A DNA stretch of 64,000 bases from Phycisphaerae bacterium (GTDB lineage: Bacteria > Planctomycetota > Phycisphaerae > UBA1845 > UTPLA1): positions 992,001 to 1,056,000 of the forward strand of contig DATEMU010000003.1 of assembly GCA_035275405.1 (NCBI GenBank). Reading direction: 5' to 3'. Within the stretch, counting starts at the first letter, position 1. Each line of letters starts with the position of its first letter. The notes under the pieces are model-generated. The model did not search any database, was not told where the DNA came from, and saw only the letters and a list, made by a program, of their open reading frames with translations. The position numbers and the translations under genes are program-made. This document shows positions 7,876 through 15,555 of the stretch, piece after piece.

Positions 7876-9900
7876 TCATTGCCTCACACGTACGGGCAGA
7901 ATCACCATCGTCTTGTCGTGCCACTGTAACCGCCGCTGAATCGTGAACGCCGTCTGGTTGTGCAATAGTCGCTGATACCAGCGATCCCGCTGGAAAATAA
8001 GTTGGCCGGAAAAAAAGACGCATCGCGAAAATTCCCTGCCGATCGCCAGACAGAGTTCCTCAGCCTCACTGACGACTTCCGTGCCGACGGAACACCGGAA
8101 ATCCGCCGCGAAACCCAGGCGCTGCGCCAGTTCGACATATTTCTTGAGCGCGGCTTCGGTACCGGACCTCAGGGCATCAATCTCCTCTCCTCCCTTGAAC
8201 GCGCCGGAATCGATAACTCCCACCGATACAAAGATAAAGTTCTTGAACTGATGCGGAAAGGAGCGAATCACGTGGAGCACCGTATGCACGCCGATGCCGC
8301 CATACGAGCCCACCAGAATAACGGCCGTAGGGTTCGCGGGGTCCGGTTGACGGTCGATCACCCCTGCCGGCGCCGGTATTTTTTCGATCGGCCCCAGGTC
8401 GCTATCCAGCCGTGTCAAGTGCGATTGCACGCTGGCATAGTGTCGACGGATCATGAAACACGTCGCGATGAATGCGCCGGTGACAAGCAACGTAATCCAT
8501 CCTCCTTCGAGAAACTTCTCGTAAATCGTCACCATGAGAATCGTCAGGCACATCGTCAGCCCAATGATGTGAATGGAAATCTTCCGCTTCCAAAGCCGGT
8601 TTTTTCGGCGTTCCCCAAAGTAAAGGTGGCACATGGAGGTCTCAGTCATCGAAAAAGTGATGAACACATTGATACTGTACATGACAACGATCTGGCGAAC
8701 GTCACCGTGTGTGTAAAAGAGCGCAGCGAGAGCGGTGAGCCCCATCAACAGAATTCCGTTTTGCGTGGTGAGTCGGTCCGACAACGCCGCAAAACGACGG
8801 GGTACCCACGAGTCGTTGGCCATGTTCGCCAGAACCCGTGGGCCGTCCACGAATCCGGCCTGCGCCGCGACGACGAGGATCGCGCCCTCGGCGAGCATCG
8901 TCAGGATGACAAACGTCGACCCCAGCGGCACGACGCCGACGAATTTCTCGGCGAGCACCGCATTCATGGTCTTTCCCTCGACCGCCGTAACCCCCCAAAG
9001 CAAATAACAAAGCAAGAGACCCGACGCCGTAAATGCCAGCGACGCGGCCATGTAAAACATGGTTCGCTTGCCGGTCTGCACCTTTGGATCGCGCATGATG
9101 GCCAGGCCGTTGGAGACGGCCTCGATGCCCGTATAGGTGCCCCCGCCCAGGGAATATGCGTGCAGGAATAGCAGCAGCATCCCCCCCATACCCAGGGTGG
9201 TCCATCCGCCGGCAAATCCGCTCCCGGCCGCATGAAAAGTTTCCGGCAGTTGTGGCGCATGCGCGATCACGCCGCCTGCGATCAGGACAACATGAGTTAC
9301 CACAAAGAGCATAAAAATGGGACTGAGTATCAACACGGATTCCTTCACACCGCGAAAATTCAGCACGATGAGCCAGACGATAAGGACGACTTCGGAGGGC
9401 AGCTTCCAAACGTGCCAGTGCGTGGGCAAAAAGCTGAACAGCGCATCGCCCGCAGCGGCGATGGAAATCGTGATCGTCAGCACATAGTCCACGATCAAAG
9501 CGCTGCCGGAAACGAGACCGGCCCGTTGGCCAAGGAGCTTGGAGGCGACGACGTATCCGCCGCCTCCATGAGGAAAATGCTCGATGACGCGGCTGTAGGC
9601 AATGGCGATGATGATGACGGTGGAGGCCATCACAACGGCCAGACCAAGGGCGAGATAGGTGTGTCCGCCCAATGTCTTGAACGCCTCTTCCGGCCCGTAA
9701 CACGAGGACGACAGTCCGTCCGCGCCGAGGCCGACCCACGCCAGGAATGGAATCAGCGAGAGTCGGTGAAAGAGGGAACGATCCGCGAGATCGCGCGGTC
9801 GCCCGATAAGGCGACGGCCCATGCGCGCAAGGATCCCCGGCGAATCGGTTTTATAAGAATTTATTGAAGGACGACCGCCCGACGAACTGTTACCGTCCAC
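7876..9900 (-). CDS. kimA: KimA-type potassium/APC-superfamily importer
   Basis: About 674 aa from a GTG at 9900, which has GGAGG 9 nt upstream; ATG 9822 is the alternative. The N-terminal RRLIGRPRDL, then GADGLSSSCYGPEEAF (residues about 59-74), then HFPHGGGGYVVASKLLG and GSALIVDYVLTITISIAAAGDA match KimA/YdaO, the Bacillus high-affinity K+/H+ symporter of the APC superfamily. About 12 transmembrane helices follow, then a soluble C-terminal domain (last roughly 160 residues, starting near TAVILVGSYGGIGVH) resembling the universal-stress-like domain of KimA. KimA is known to be turned off by c-di-AMP, and this gene has a c-di-AMP riboswitch in its leader (9961-10090), which independently supports the call. 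The protein starts with a hydrophilic Ser-rich tail of about 25 residues. Confidence 0.87.
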   Translation of the reverse strand: MDGNSSSGGRPSINSYKTDSPGILARMGRRLIGRPRDLADRSLFHRLSLIPFLAWVGLGADGLSSSCYGPEEAFKTLGGHTYLALGLAVVMASTVIIIAIAYSRVIEHFPHGGGGYVVASKLLGQRAGLVSGSALIVDYVLTITISIAAAGDALFSFLPTHWHVWKLPSEVVLIVWLIVLNFRGVKESVLILSPIFMLFVVTHVVLIAGGVIAHAPQLPETFHAAGSGFAGGWTTLGMGGMLLLFLHAYSLGGGTYTGIEAVSNGLAIMRDPKVQTGKRTMFYMAASLAFTASGLLLCYLLWGVTAVEGKTMNAVLAEKFVGVVPLGSTFVILTMLAEGAILVVAAQAGFVDGPRVLANMANDSWVPRRFAALSDRLTTQNGILLMGLTALAALFYTHGDVRQIVVMYSINVFITFSMTETSMCHLYFGERRKNRLWKRKISIHIIGLTMCLTILMVTIYEKFLEGGWITLLVTGAFIATCFMIRRHYASVQSHLTRLDSDLGPIEKIPAPAGVIDRQPDPANPTAVILVGSYGGIGVHTVLHVIRSFPHQFKNFIFVSVGVIDSGAFKGGEEIDALRSGTEAALKKYVELAQRLGFAADFRCSVGTEVVSEAEELCLAIGREFSRCVFFSGQLIFQRDRWYQRLLHNQTAFTIQRRLQWHDKTMVILPVRVRQ

Positions 9901-9908
9901 CGTCGAAA

Positions 9909-9933
9909 ACCTCCGAAATCCGCCATGAGAGGT
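9909..9933 (-). promoter_or_regulatory. Possible SD-sequestering hairpin of the riboswitch expression platform
   Basis: ACCTC (9933-9929) can pair with GAGGT (9913-9909), which includes the Shine-Dalgarno of the GTG start. GAGGAG at the end of the aptamer (9966-9961) could compete for the same ACCTC. This suggests translational rather than terminator control; there is no T-tract. The perfect palindrome CGCGAATTCGCG (9944-9955) lies between. Inference from base pairing by eye only. Confidence 0.35.
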
Positions 9934-9960
9934 AGATCTCTGGCGCGAATTCGCGAGATT

Positions 9961-10090
9961 CTCCTCTTCGACGCCTACGAGGTTAGCTGACGGACTCGGG
10001 CAGAAGATTTGCCCTACGGTCGCTACGGCGACCGATTCGCCCCAGGGAAATCGGGTCCCCCGTTCTCGCAATTACGAGATTCGGCGAGCA
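9961..10090 (-). promoter_or_regulatory. ydaO/yuaA-type c-di-AMP riboswitch
   Basis: Read on the minus strand, this leader carries the conserved blocks of the ydaO aptamer in order: CGCCGAATC (P1 5' side), AACGGGGGACCC, TGGGGCGAAT, a GGTCGC/GCGACC hairpin, TAGGGC...GCCCGAGTCCG, and GTCAGCTAACCTCGTAGGCG closing P1 with GGCG (9975-9972), then GAAGAGGAG. The class binds two c-di-AMP molecules and generally switches downstream genes off; K+ importers and cell-wall hydrolases are its usual targets. It sits about 60-190 nt upstream of the KimA-type gene on the same strand, so gene and RNA support each other. The in-frame TTG at 10071 lies inside the aptamer and is not a start. Confidence 0.93.
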
Positions 10091-10107
10091 ATGGCTATAT
10101 AGCTGCA

Positions 10108-10135
10108 ACTGTAGGCCGGAGAACCAAAAAGTCAA
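10108..10135 (-). promoter_or_regulatory. Candidate promoter for the riboswitch-kimA transcript
   Basis: Minus strand: TTGACT at 10135-10130, a 16-nt spacer, TACAGT at 10113-10108. It predicts transcription starting about 10 nt before the aptamer P1 stem, which is a sensible geometry. Confidence 0.4.
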
Positions 10136-10192
10136 TTGTTGGCAGAATGGCCCGGAAAAACGTCGAATTTCGGGAATGCGTGGCCGGCGTCG

Positions 10193-11563
10193 CTAGCGGT
10201 TGTTGTTCGACGAGCTGCCCGAATTGCCGAAGCGGCTGCCGCTTTGGCGAGATCCAAATCGGCTTCCGCCGGACCGGCTGCTACCCGAGCCAAAGCTGCT
10301 GTTGGAACCGCCGAAGCTGCCTCCGGATCCAAAACTGTTGGACCCGCCGGACCGGTTGTTGTTACCGAATCCTCCCCGGTTCCCGAATCCCCCGCCGCCG
10401 AAGCCCGAATCATTGAATCCGCCGGTGCCGCCGAATTGGCCGGAGTCGTTGTCATTGCGACCGCTGCGCGACCGCGAACGATTCGACGACCCTCGCATAC
10501 TATTCGACCGCGACGAACGCATCGAACTATCGCCGCTCGACGACAACCCCCCGCCGGATGAGGAGCCGCCGCCCTTGCTACTGCCACTATATGGTCCGCC
10601 CACAACCTTGGGCCGTTTCGCTCGGGCCTCTGCGAAGATCTTTTCCTGACGCGCCTGGGCCAGTGCCGGATACTGCTCCAGATGGGCCTCGAGATAGGTC
10701 GCCCGATCAGGCATCGACGGCCCCGAAATGGCCGCCGTCTCCTGGTAACGCCGTTCAAAGACAGCGTGCTCCTTCAGAAAGGTCACCAACTCGGTCGGGG
10801 GGAGAAGCAGGTCGTGCGGAAGCACCTGGCGATGCTGCGCATACCAGTAATCAACGGCGCCGCGAAACCCGTCGGGGTTCCGCTCGCGCTCCCATTGGTC
10901 CACGACCTGCGCCGCCAGCTCGGGATACTGATCCGCATTCGCCAGGACGTACGCCGCCTGTTCACCGGTCGGGAAGTGAAGACCGGGTGTGCCCACGGGC
11001 TCTTTCGCCTCGATCGCACTGCTTGGCACAGTCTGGATGACCGCGCGGAGCTGCGTCCCCGCCGCTTGGTCGCTTGCCAACCGCTCGTGCCAGGCCTTGG
11101 CGGAGGCCGCCGACTGCTCTGCCCGTTTCAGGCCGACTTGATCGGCCATTTGCCGGACCGTGTCGCGCTCTTTCGCATACATCTGGCCCAGCAGGCCGGC
11201 GGCGACGATCCGGTCTCCCACCTTCTTCAACAGCGGCGGGTTCGCCAGCAGCAGGCGCGCCGCCTCCGCCGCCGTCGGGGGATACTCTGACAGGAGCTTT
11301 TCCGCGGCGCCCGGGGTTGAAATGTCCAGGTACTTGAGCCGTACCAATAGCTCTGGATGCTGTGCTGCCTCCAGCACCGCGTTGCGAATCTCCGCCGGCT
11401 GGGCCAATAGCTCATCGAGTAGCTCTCGGGCCGATCCACTCGCGGCGCTGGCCTGCGAATCGAGGCTGGACTTGAGATAGAACAACTCCTGCGCCTCGAC
11501 CGTGCCCACGAAAAGCCCAGCCAAGACTATCACAACAAGGTTCGCAGATGGTCGGTTTTTCAT
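10193..11563 (-). CDS. Secreted protein with long Gly/Ser/Asn/Phe-rich tail
   Basis: 456 aa from the ATG at 11563, which has GGAGG 8 nt upstream. The signal peptide (about 1-24) ends near VGTVEAQ. Residues about 30-310 are helical and rich in Ala, Glu and Leu, with repeated segments built around 'hP.LL..L.' and 'YP.LA' (ADQYPELAAQ, EQYPALAQA), reminiscent of DUF3300-like secreted proteins without clear homology. From about residue 313 the chain becomes low complexity: Gly/Ser blocks, an SR-rich patch, then GGFG, GFGNRGG, NNNRSGG and FGS repeats to the end. Such FG/RG-rich tails suggest an intrinsically disordered surface or matrix protein. Function unknown. On the minus strand a perfect TATAAT (11654-11649) lies about 85 nt before the ATG. 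Confidence 0.75.
   Translation of the reverse strand: MKNRPSANLVVIVLAGLFVGTVEAQELFYLKSSLDSQASAASGSARELLDELLAQPAEIRNAVLEAAQHPELLVRLKYLDISTPGAAEKLLSEYPPTAAEAARLLLANPPLLKKVGDRIVAAGLLGQMYAKERDTVRQMADQVGLKRAEQSAASAKAWHERLASDQAAGTQLRAVIQTVPSSAIEAKEPVGTPGLHFPTGEQAAYVLANADQYPELAAQVVDQWERERNPDGFRGAVDYWYAQHRQVLPHDLLLPPTELVTFLKEHAVFERRYQETAAISGPSMPDRATYLEAHLEQYPALAQARQEKIFAEARAKRPKVVGGPYSGSSKGGGSSSGGGLSSSGDSSMRSSRSNSMRGSSNRSRSRSGRNDNDSGQFGGTGGFNDSGFGGGGFGNRGGFGNNNRSGGSNSFGSGGSFGGSNSSFGSGSSRSGGSRFGSRQSGSRFGNSGSSSNNNR
10196..10560 (-). repeat. Low-complexity coding repeat (Gly/Ser/Asn/Phe)
   Basis: Imperfect short repeats in DNA and protein encode runs of GGFG, GSGG, NNR and SRS in the tail of the secreted protein. 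On the plus strand they appear as CCG/CCGAA-rich repeats. Such stretches tend to change length between strains. Confidence 0.6.
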
Positions 11564-11767
11564 GACAGTCGCCTCCGGGGCCGGCCTCAAGCGATGAACG
11601 AAAAAAGGCCGATCCTTGCATAGACCGGGCGCGCGAACCGGCACCGATATTATATACACATCGGCCGCCCGCCGGTCGCAGAACCATAAGGATCAATCGC
11701 CCGCGACTGCTTGCCACCCTGTACGTTTTGAAACCCAGCCGCGCGGGCCCAACAGGAAACCTCACTC

Positions 11768-11920
11768 ATGAGCCAAGGCCTCCTCTGTGACGGCATTAAC
11801 CTGCTGCTTGACGTGTACCAGTCGATCGTCGATGTCTTCTTTTTCTGGCTGAGCTTCGTTGGCGTCAGCGCCCCCGACATCACCGCCGGGATCGGCTCTT
11901 ATCTCGGTTGCAATCTTTAA
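11768..11920 (+). CDS. Small hydrophobic protein (50 aa), unknown
   Basis: 50 codons from ATG 11768 to TAA 11918-11920. AGGA lies at 11754-11757, 10 nt upstream. The peptide begins MSQGLLCDGI, has a hydrophobic core rich in Leu, Val, Phe and Trp (about residues 11-33, VDVFFFWLSFVGV), and ends GSYLGCNL, with Cys at positions 7 and 48. It fills the gap between two minus-strand genes and has its own orientation, so it is not a shadow of them. It could be a small membrane protein. No family recognised. Confidence 0.45.
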   Translation: MSQGLLCDGINLLLDVYQSIVDVFFFWLSFVGVSAPDITAGIGSYLGCNL

Positions 11921-11947
11921 CCCTGTCCATCCTTCCGTCCGGCGGTC

Positions 11948-14671
11948 TCACTGCGTCGGTGCCGGTGGCGCCGCCTCCAACCGCCCGCGCCATTCGGCCG
12001 CTTTCTCAGCCTTGCCGGTGTTCGGTTCGGCGGCATCCCAGGCTTCATAGAGTCGAATGAGGCGAGGCAGCGCGTCCATGAGGCGCACTTTGGGCGTTTG
12101 CGGATTCTTCTCCAACGCGACATAGCTTTCGGTCAATAGCGGCTCGGCCTCCGTGTAGTTCTGCTGCGCGGCCAGGGCCTCGCCGAGCATGCTCCGCGCG
12201 TAAGCAATGAGCCAGTCGTCGGGCTTAAGCAACTCCTCCCGAAGCCCCAGGCAGGAGCGGATGATGGGTTCGGCCTCGGTGTACTTCTTCTGGCGGAGAA
12301 GGCACAGGCCGATGCGGCCCTGGGCCTTGGCGACATCCGGGTGCCGGTCTCCATGCAACTTCCTGGCGACCTCGAGCATTTCGCGGAGGATCGCCTCGGC
12401 GCTTTCCTGGTCGCCCTTCGCCTCGAAGAGTTCCGCGAGGTTTCCCAAGCCCTGTGCAATGTAGGGGTGAACGTCGCCGAAGTTGCGACGAAGAAGAGTC
12501 AAGGCCTCTCGATAGAGCGGCTCGGCGGCATCATAATCCTTCTTGTGCGTGAGCGCTTTGGCGGTGTTGTTCAAGCTGGCGGCCACGTCCGCGTGATCTG
12601 GGCCGAGCAGCTTGCGGCGCAGGGCCAGCGCCTGTCGGTGAAGCTCGATGGCCTCGTCGTGACTCCCGCGAGCGTCGAGAAAGACGCCGAGGTTGTTGAT
12701 GGAGGTGGCGGTGTCCGGGTGTTCGTCGCCGAGGACCCGCACGCGCAACGCCATGGTCTCGCGAAAGAACGGCTCCGCCTTTTCGTGGTCGCCCCGCTGC
12801 AAATAAAGACTGGCAAGGCTGTTCAGGCTGAATGCGACGGCCGGGTGGTCCGGCCCCAATACCCTGCGGCGAGTTTCAAGCACGCGGAGGTTGATCGCCT
12901 CCGCCTCGTCCAGCTCTCCCTTTTCGGCAAGGACCACGGCGATGTTGTTCAAAGCCGCGAAGTACTCCTCGCTCTCCTCTCCGGTGTCCTGGCGTGCGAC
13001 GTCGGCCGCTTCTCGATAGAGAGATTCGGCCTCCTCGCGGTCGCCGCGGATCTTGCGGAGGATGGCCAGTTCATTCAGGCTGAGGCCGAGGCCGTTGTCG
13101 GGTTCTCGGGGCAGACGTCGAAACATAGCGACGGAATCACGGAGAGCGGCCTCTGCTTCCTCGTAGGCGCCTTTCCCTCGCAGGGCCTCGCCGATGCCGT
13201 AAAGGATTTGCGCGGTCGGCGTGCTATCACCGGGTGATTGCCGCTGGGCGAGTTCAAGGGCTGGGCGATTCGTCGCCTCGCAGTCGGCGTAAAGCCCAAG
13301 GTCGAAATACGTCTTCCCGATGGTTTGGCGAAGCGCGATCTCCACGTCCGGTTGCGCGGCAAACGACCCTTCGTCGATCTTACGCCTCGCTGCGTCCAGA
13401 GCCTGCTTCACGGTCATGTCCGGACTTCGGGCGACGGCCGGGTCGGCCGAGGCCAGCATCTCCGTCAAGAAATTGTTGATCGCCTGGGCCTTGGCGGCCT
13501 CAGCGGTCTCGCGCTGTCCGGCGGCGACGGCTTCATCACGCTGAAATGCCGCCCGTCGCCAAAGCCAGAGAGAGAGTACGGTCGCCACGGCGAGCAGCAA
13601 TAAAAAGGCGGTTGCCGCGGCAACAGTCGTCCGGTGGCGATGTAATGTCTTGCGAATCACATAGACCGTCGAATCGCGCCTTGCCTCGATCGGCTCCTGG
13701 CCCAGATAGTGCCTTACGTCACGGGCCAACTCGCCGACGGATTGGTAGCGGCGCGGGGGGTCCTTAGCGAGACACCTGAGAACAATGGTCTCCAGATCGT
13801 CGTCGACTTCCGGCGCGATGCTGCGCGGGCGGACCGGCTCGGCGCCGCGTATCGCCGCCAGCGCCTGCTCCAGGCCGCCCACCGTCGAATAAGGCAGGCG
13901 ATCGGTCAGCAGTTGGTAGAGGATGACGCCCAAAGAATACACGTCGCTGCGAATATCCACTTCACCATGCAGCCCCCGGGCCTGTTCCGGCGAGGCCCAG
14001 GGGAGCGAGCCGATGAACTGGCCAGTCTGCGTGGCGCCGTGAACGGAGTCCATGTCGATTTCGGACAGCTTGGCCAGACCGAAATCGAGAATCCGCGGCT
14101 CGCCCGCCGCATCCACGAGGATGTTCCCCGGCTTCAAGTCCCGGTGAATCACGCCGCGCAAGTGGGCGGCCGTGACGGCATCGCACACCTCCGCGAACAA
14201 AAGCAGCCGCGCTTTCAGGTCAAGACCGTGCTCGCGCGCGTAGCGGTCCAGCGGGCGGCCCTCAATGAAGTCCATGACGAGATAGTGGCTGCCGGACGCG
14301 CTGCCTCGATCGAGAATCCCGATGATGTTGCGATGCTGAAGTTGGGCGAGGATGCTCACTTCCCGCTCGAAGCGGAGCCGATCGGTCTCGCCGGCAAAGG
14401 GCCCTTCCCGCAGGACCTTTACCGCGACCGTTCGCCGCGTGGATTCCTGCACGGCCTCATAGACGACGCCCTGCCCGCCGCGATGGACCTCACGAAGTAT
14501 TTCGTATCCCGGCAGCGCCGGCCGAGATCCTTGCCTGGACACGCGGCCCAATGGCTCGGCGTTCGACGACCCGCCGGTAGGAATACCCTGGTGGACGGCC
14601 TGCTCGAATTGCCGGCGCGCCGCGGCGATCAAGTCCTGATGTCGGCGGTCCGCACCGATGGTGTCGAACAA
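11948..14671 (-). CDS. Ser/Thr protein kinase with transmembrane helix and TPR array
   Basis: 907 aa. Hanks-type kinase domain at about residues 55-320: glycine-rich loop VHRGGQGVVYEA (62-73), AVKVL (K85), catalytic HRDLKPGN (H176-N183) and DFGLA (196-200) all intact. A transmembrane helix follows at about 350-372 (AATAFLLLLAVATVLSLWLW). The C-terminal roughly 500 residues are tandem TPR units with the kinesin-light-chain style pattern (YxxAExLxREALxLRRxxLGxxHPDVA), probably extracytoplasmic and sensing or docking partners. The start is TTG 14671, supported by a perfect AGGAGGT (14683-14677) 5 nt upstream. It lies 69 nt downstream of an ECF sigma factor on the same strand, a pairing common in Planctomycetota; the kinase may control that sigma factor. 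Confidence 0.9.
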   Translation of the reverse strand: MFDTIGADRRHQDLIAAARRQFEQAVHQGIPTGGSSNAEPLGRVSRQGSRPALPGYEILREVHRGGQGVVYEAVQESTRRTVAVKVLREGPFAGETDRLRFEREVSILAQLQHRNIIGILDRGSASGSHYLVMDFIEGRPLDRYAREHGLDLKARLLLFAEVCDAVTAAHLRGVIHRDLKPGNILVDAAGEPRILDFGLAKLSEIDMDSVHGATQTGQFIGSLPWASPEQARGLHGEVDIRSDVYSLGVILYQLLTDRLPYSTVGGLEQALAAIRGAEPVRPRSIAPEVDDDLETIVLRCLAKDPPRRYQSVGELARDVRHYLGQEPIEARRDSTVYVIRKTLHRHRTTVAAATAFLLLLAVATVLSLWLWRRAAFQRDEAVAAGQRETAEAAKAQAINNFLTEMLASADPAVARSPDMTVKQALDAARRKIDEGSFAAQPDVEIALRQTIGKTYFDLGLYADCEATNRPALELAQRQSPGDSTPTAQILYGIGEALRGKGAYEEAEAALRDSVAMFRRLPREPDNGLGLSLNELAILRKIRGDREEAESLYREAADVARQDTGEESEEYFAALNNIAVVLAEKGELDEAEAINLRVLETRRRVLGPDHPAVAFSLNSLASLYLQRGDHEKAEPFFRETMALRVRVLGDEHPDTATSINNLGVFLDARGSHDEAIELHRQALALRRKLLGPDHADVAASLNNTAKALTHKKDYDAAEPLYREALTLLRRNFGDVHPYIAQGLGNLAELFEAKGDQESAEAILREMLEVARKLHGDRHPDVAKAQGRIGLCLLRQKKYTEAEPIIRSCLGLREELLKPDDWLIAYARSMLGEALAAQQNYTEAEPLLTESYVALEKNPQTPKVRLMDALPRLIRLYEAWDAAEPNTGKAEKAAEWRGRLEAAPPAPTQ

Positions 14672-14676
14672 GTCAG

Positions 14677-14683
14677 ACCTCCT
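14677..14683 (-). promoter_or_regulatory. Perfect Shine-Dalgarno selecting a TTG start
   Basis: AGGAGGT on the minus strand, 5 nt before the TTG that opens the kinase gene. It fixes an otherwise unattractive start codon. Confidence 0.7.
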
Positions 14684-14740
14684 GCGATGGCGCGGCTTCT
14701 TCCGCGCTCTATTTGAGATGCGACAAACGGGGCGATTCCT

Positions 14741-15376
14741 TCACGCGCTGGATCCGAACCAGGCCGAGGCGGTTCCCAACAACTCGCCCAGTCGCTCGTG
14801 GGCCCGGGCCCGAAGCATGTGCACCGCCCCAGTTGAACGGCTCATCGTCGCTGAAACTTCCGCGATGGTCTTGCCTTCCAGGTCGTAGAGCCTCACCGTA
14901 GCGGCATAATCGGGCGGCAATCGGTCAATCGCCGCTTGTAGCAGTTGCTGGATGTCATTTCGGGCCGCCAAGCGGCTGGGCGTGGTGGTCGTCGCCGCAA
15001 TCTGCTCGTAAAGCCCGACGAAGGAATCGGACGAATCCCGCTGCTGAATGCGCTTCGACGGCGGCATCTGCTTCTGTCGTTCGAGGCCCCGAATGGCATC
15101 CCGCAGATTATTTTCCGCGATCCGCCGGAGCCACGCTTCAAAGGAACCGGCCTGTTCGGGTCGAAAGGTGGAGATCTGGAGAAAGGCCTCCAGATAGGTG
15201 ATCTGCATCACGTCGCCCGGTTCAATCATGGACCGCCACGATCGCCCGATCTTCAGATTCGCCTCGACGCGGGGGCCGTAGATCGCCAGAAGCTCGCTCA
15301 GACCGTCGGCGTCACCCTTAACGGCGCGGTCGACCAGCGCGGCAACGCAGACTTCATCTGGCGGTTGGGATATCAT
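14741..15376 (-). CDS. ECF-type RNA polymerase sigma factor
   Basis: 211 aa from ATG 15376. Region 2 lies around residues 30-95: DVMQITYLEAFLQISTFRPE, then SFEAWLRRIAENNLRD. Region 4 covers about 140-200: DRLPPDYAATVRLYDLEGKTIAEVSATM, then SRSTGAVHMLRARAHERLGELL, a helix-turn-helix that contacts the -35 box. This is the planctomycete 'sigma-70 family, ECF' type found next to protein kinases. The linker between regions 2 and 4 is long and Gln/Ser/Thr-rich. It is upstream of the Ser/Thr kinase gene on the same strand and divergent from the fibre-like gene. A TTTCCGGAAA palindrome (15412-15421) lies 36 nt before the start, position-wise a possible operator. Confidence 0.9.
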   Translation of the reverse strand: MISQPPDEVCVAALVDRAVKGDADGLSELLAIYGPRVEANLKIGRSWRSMIEPGDVMQITYLEAFLQISTFRPEQAGSFEAWLRRIAENNLRDAIRGLERQKQMPPSKRIQQRDSSDSFVGLYEQIAATTTTPSRLAARNDIQQLLQAAIDRLPPDYAATVRLYDLEGKTIAEVSATMSRSTGAVHMLRARAHERLGELLGTASAWFGSSA

Positions 15377-15555
15377 CGCTCCGGCACACTCCAACGGCCA
15401 TTCTAACCCCTTTTCCGGAAATAACCCGAATCCGCGTGTATCCCGCCGTGCCCGCATCGCATGGAACGGAAGGGAGGGGTTCCGCGGTCGCTGCCGCAGA
15501 AAACACCTTCTCACGGTAAATCGGACCGGAAGTTCAGAAAAACAGGGAGAACGTC

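Noticed and set aside
9901-10071. N-terminal extension of the KimA-type protein to a TTG at 10071
   Set aside because: The extension passes through the riboswitch aptamer. GTG 9900 has GGAGG at 9 nt and leaves the aptamer untranslated.
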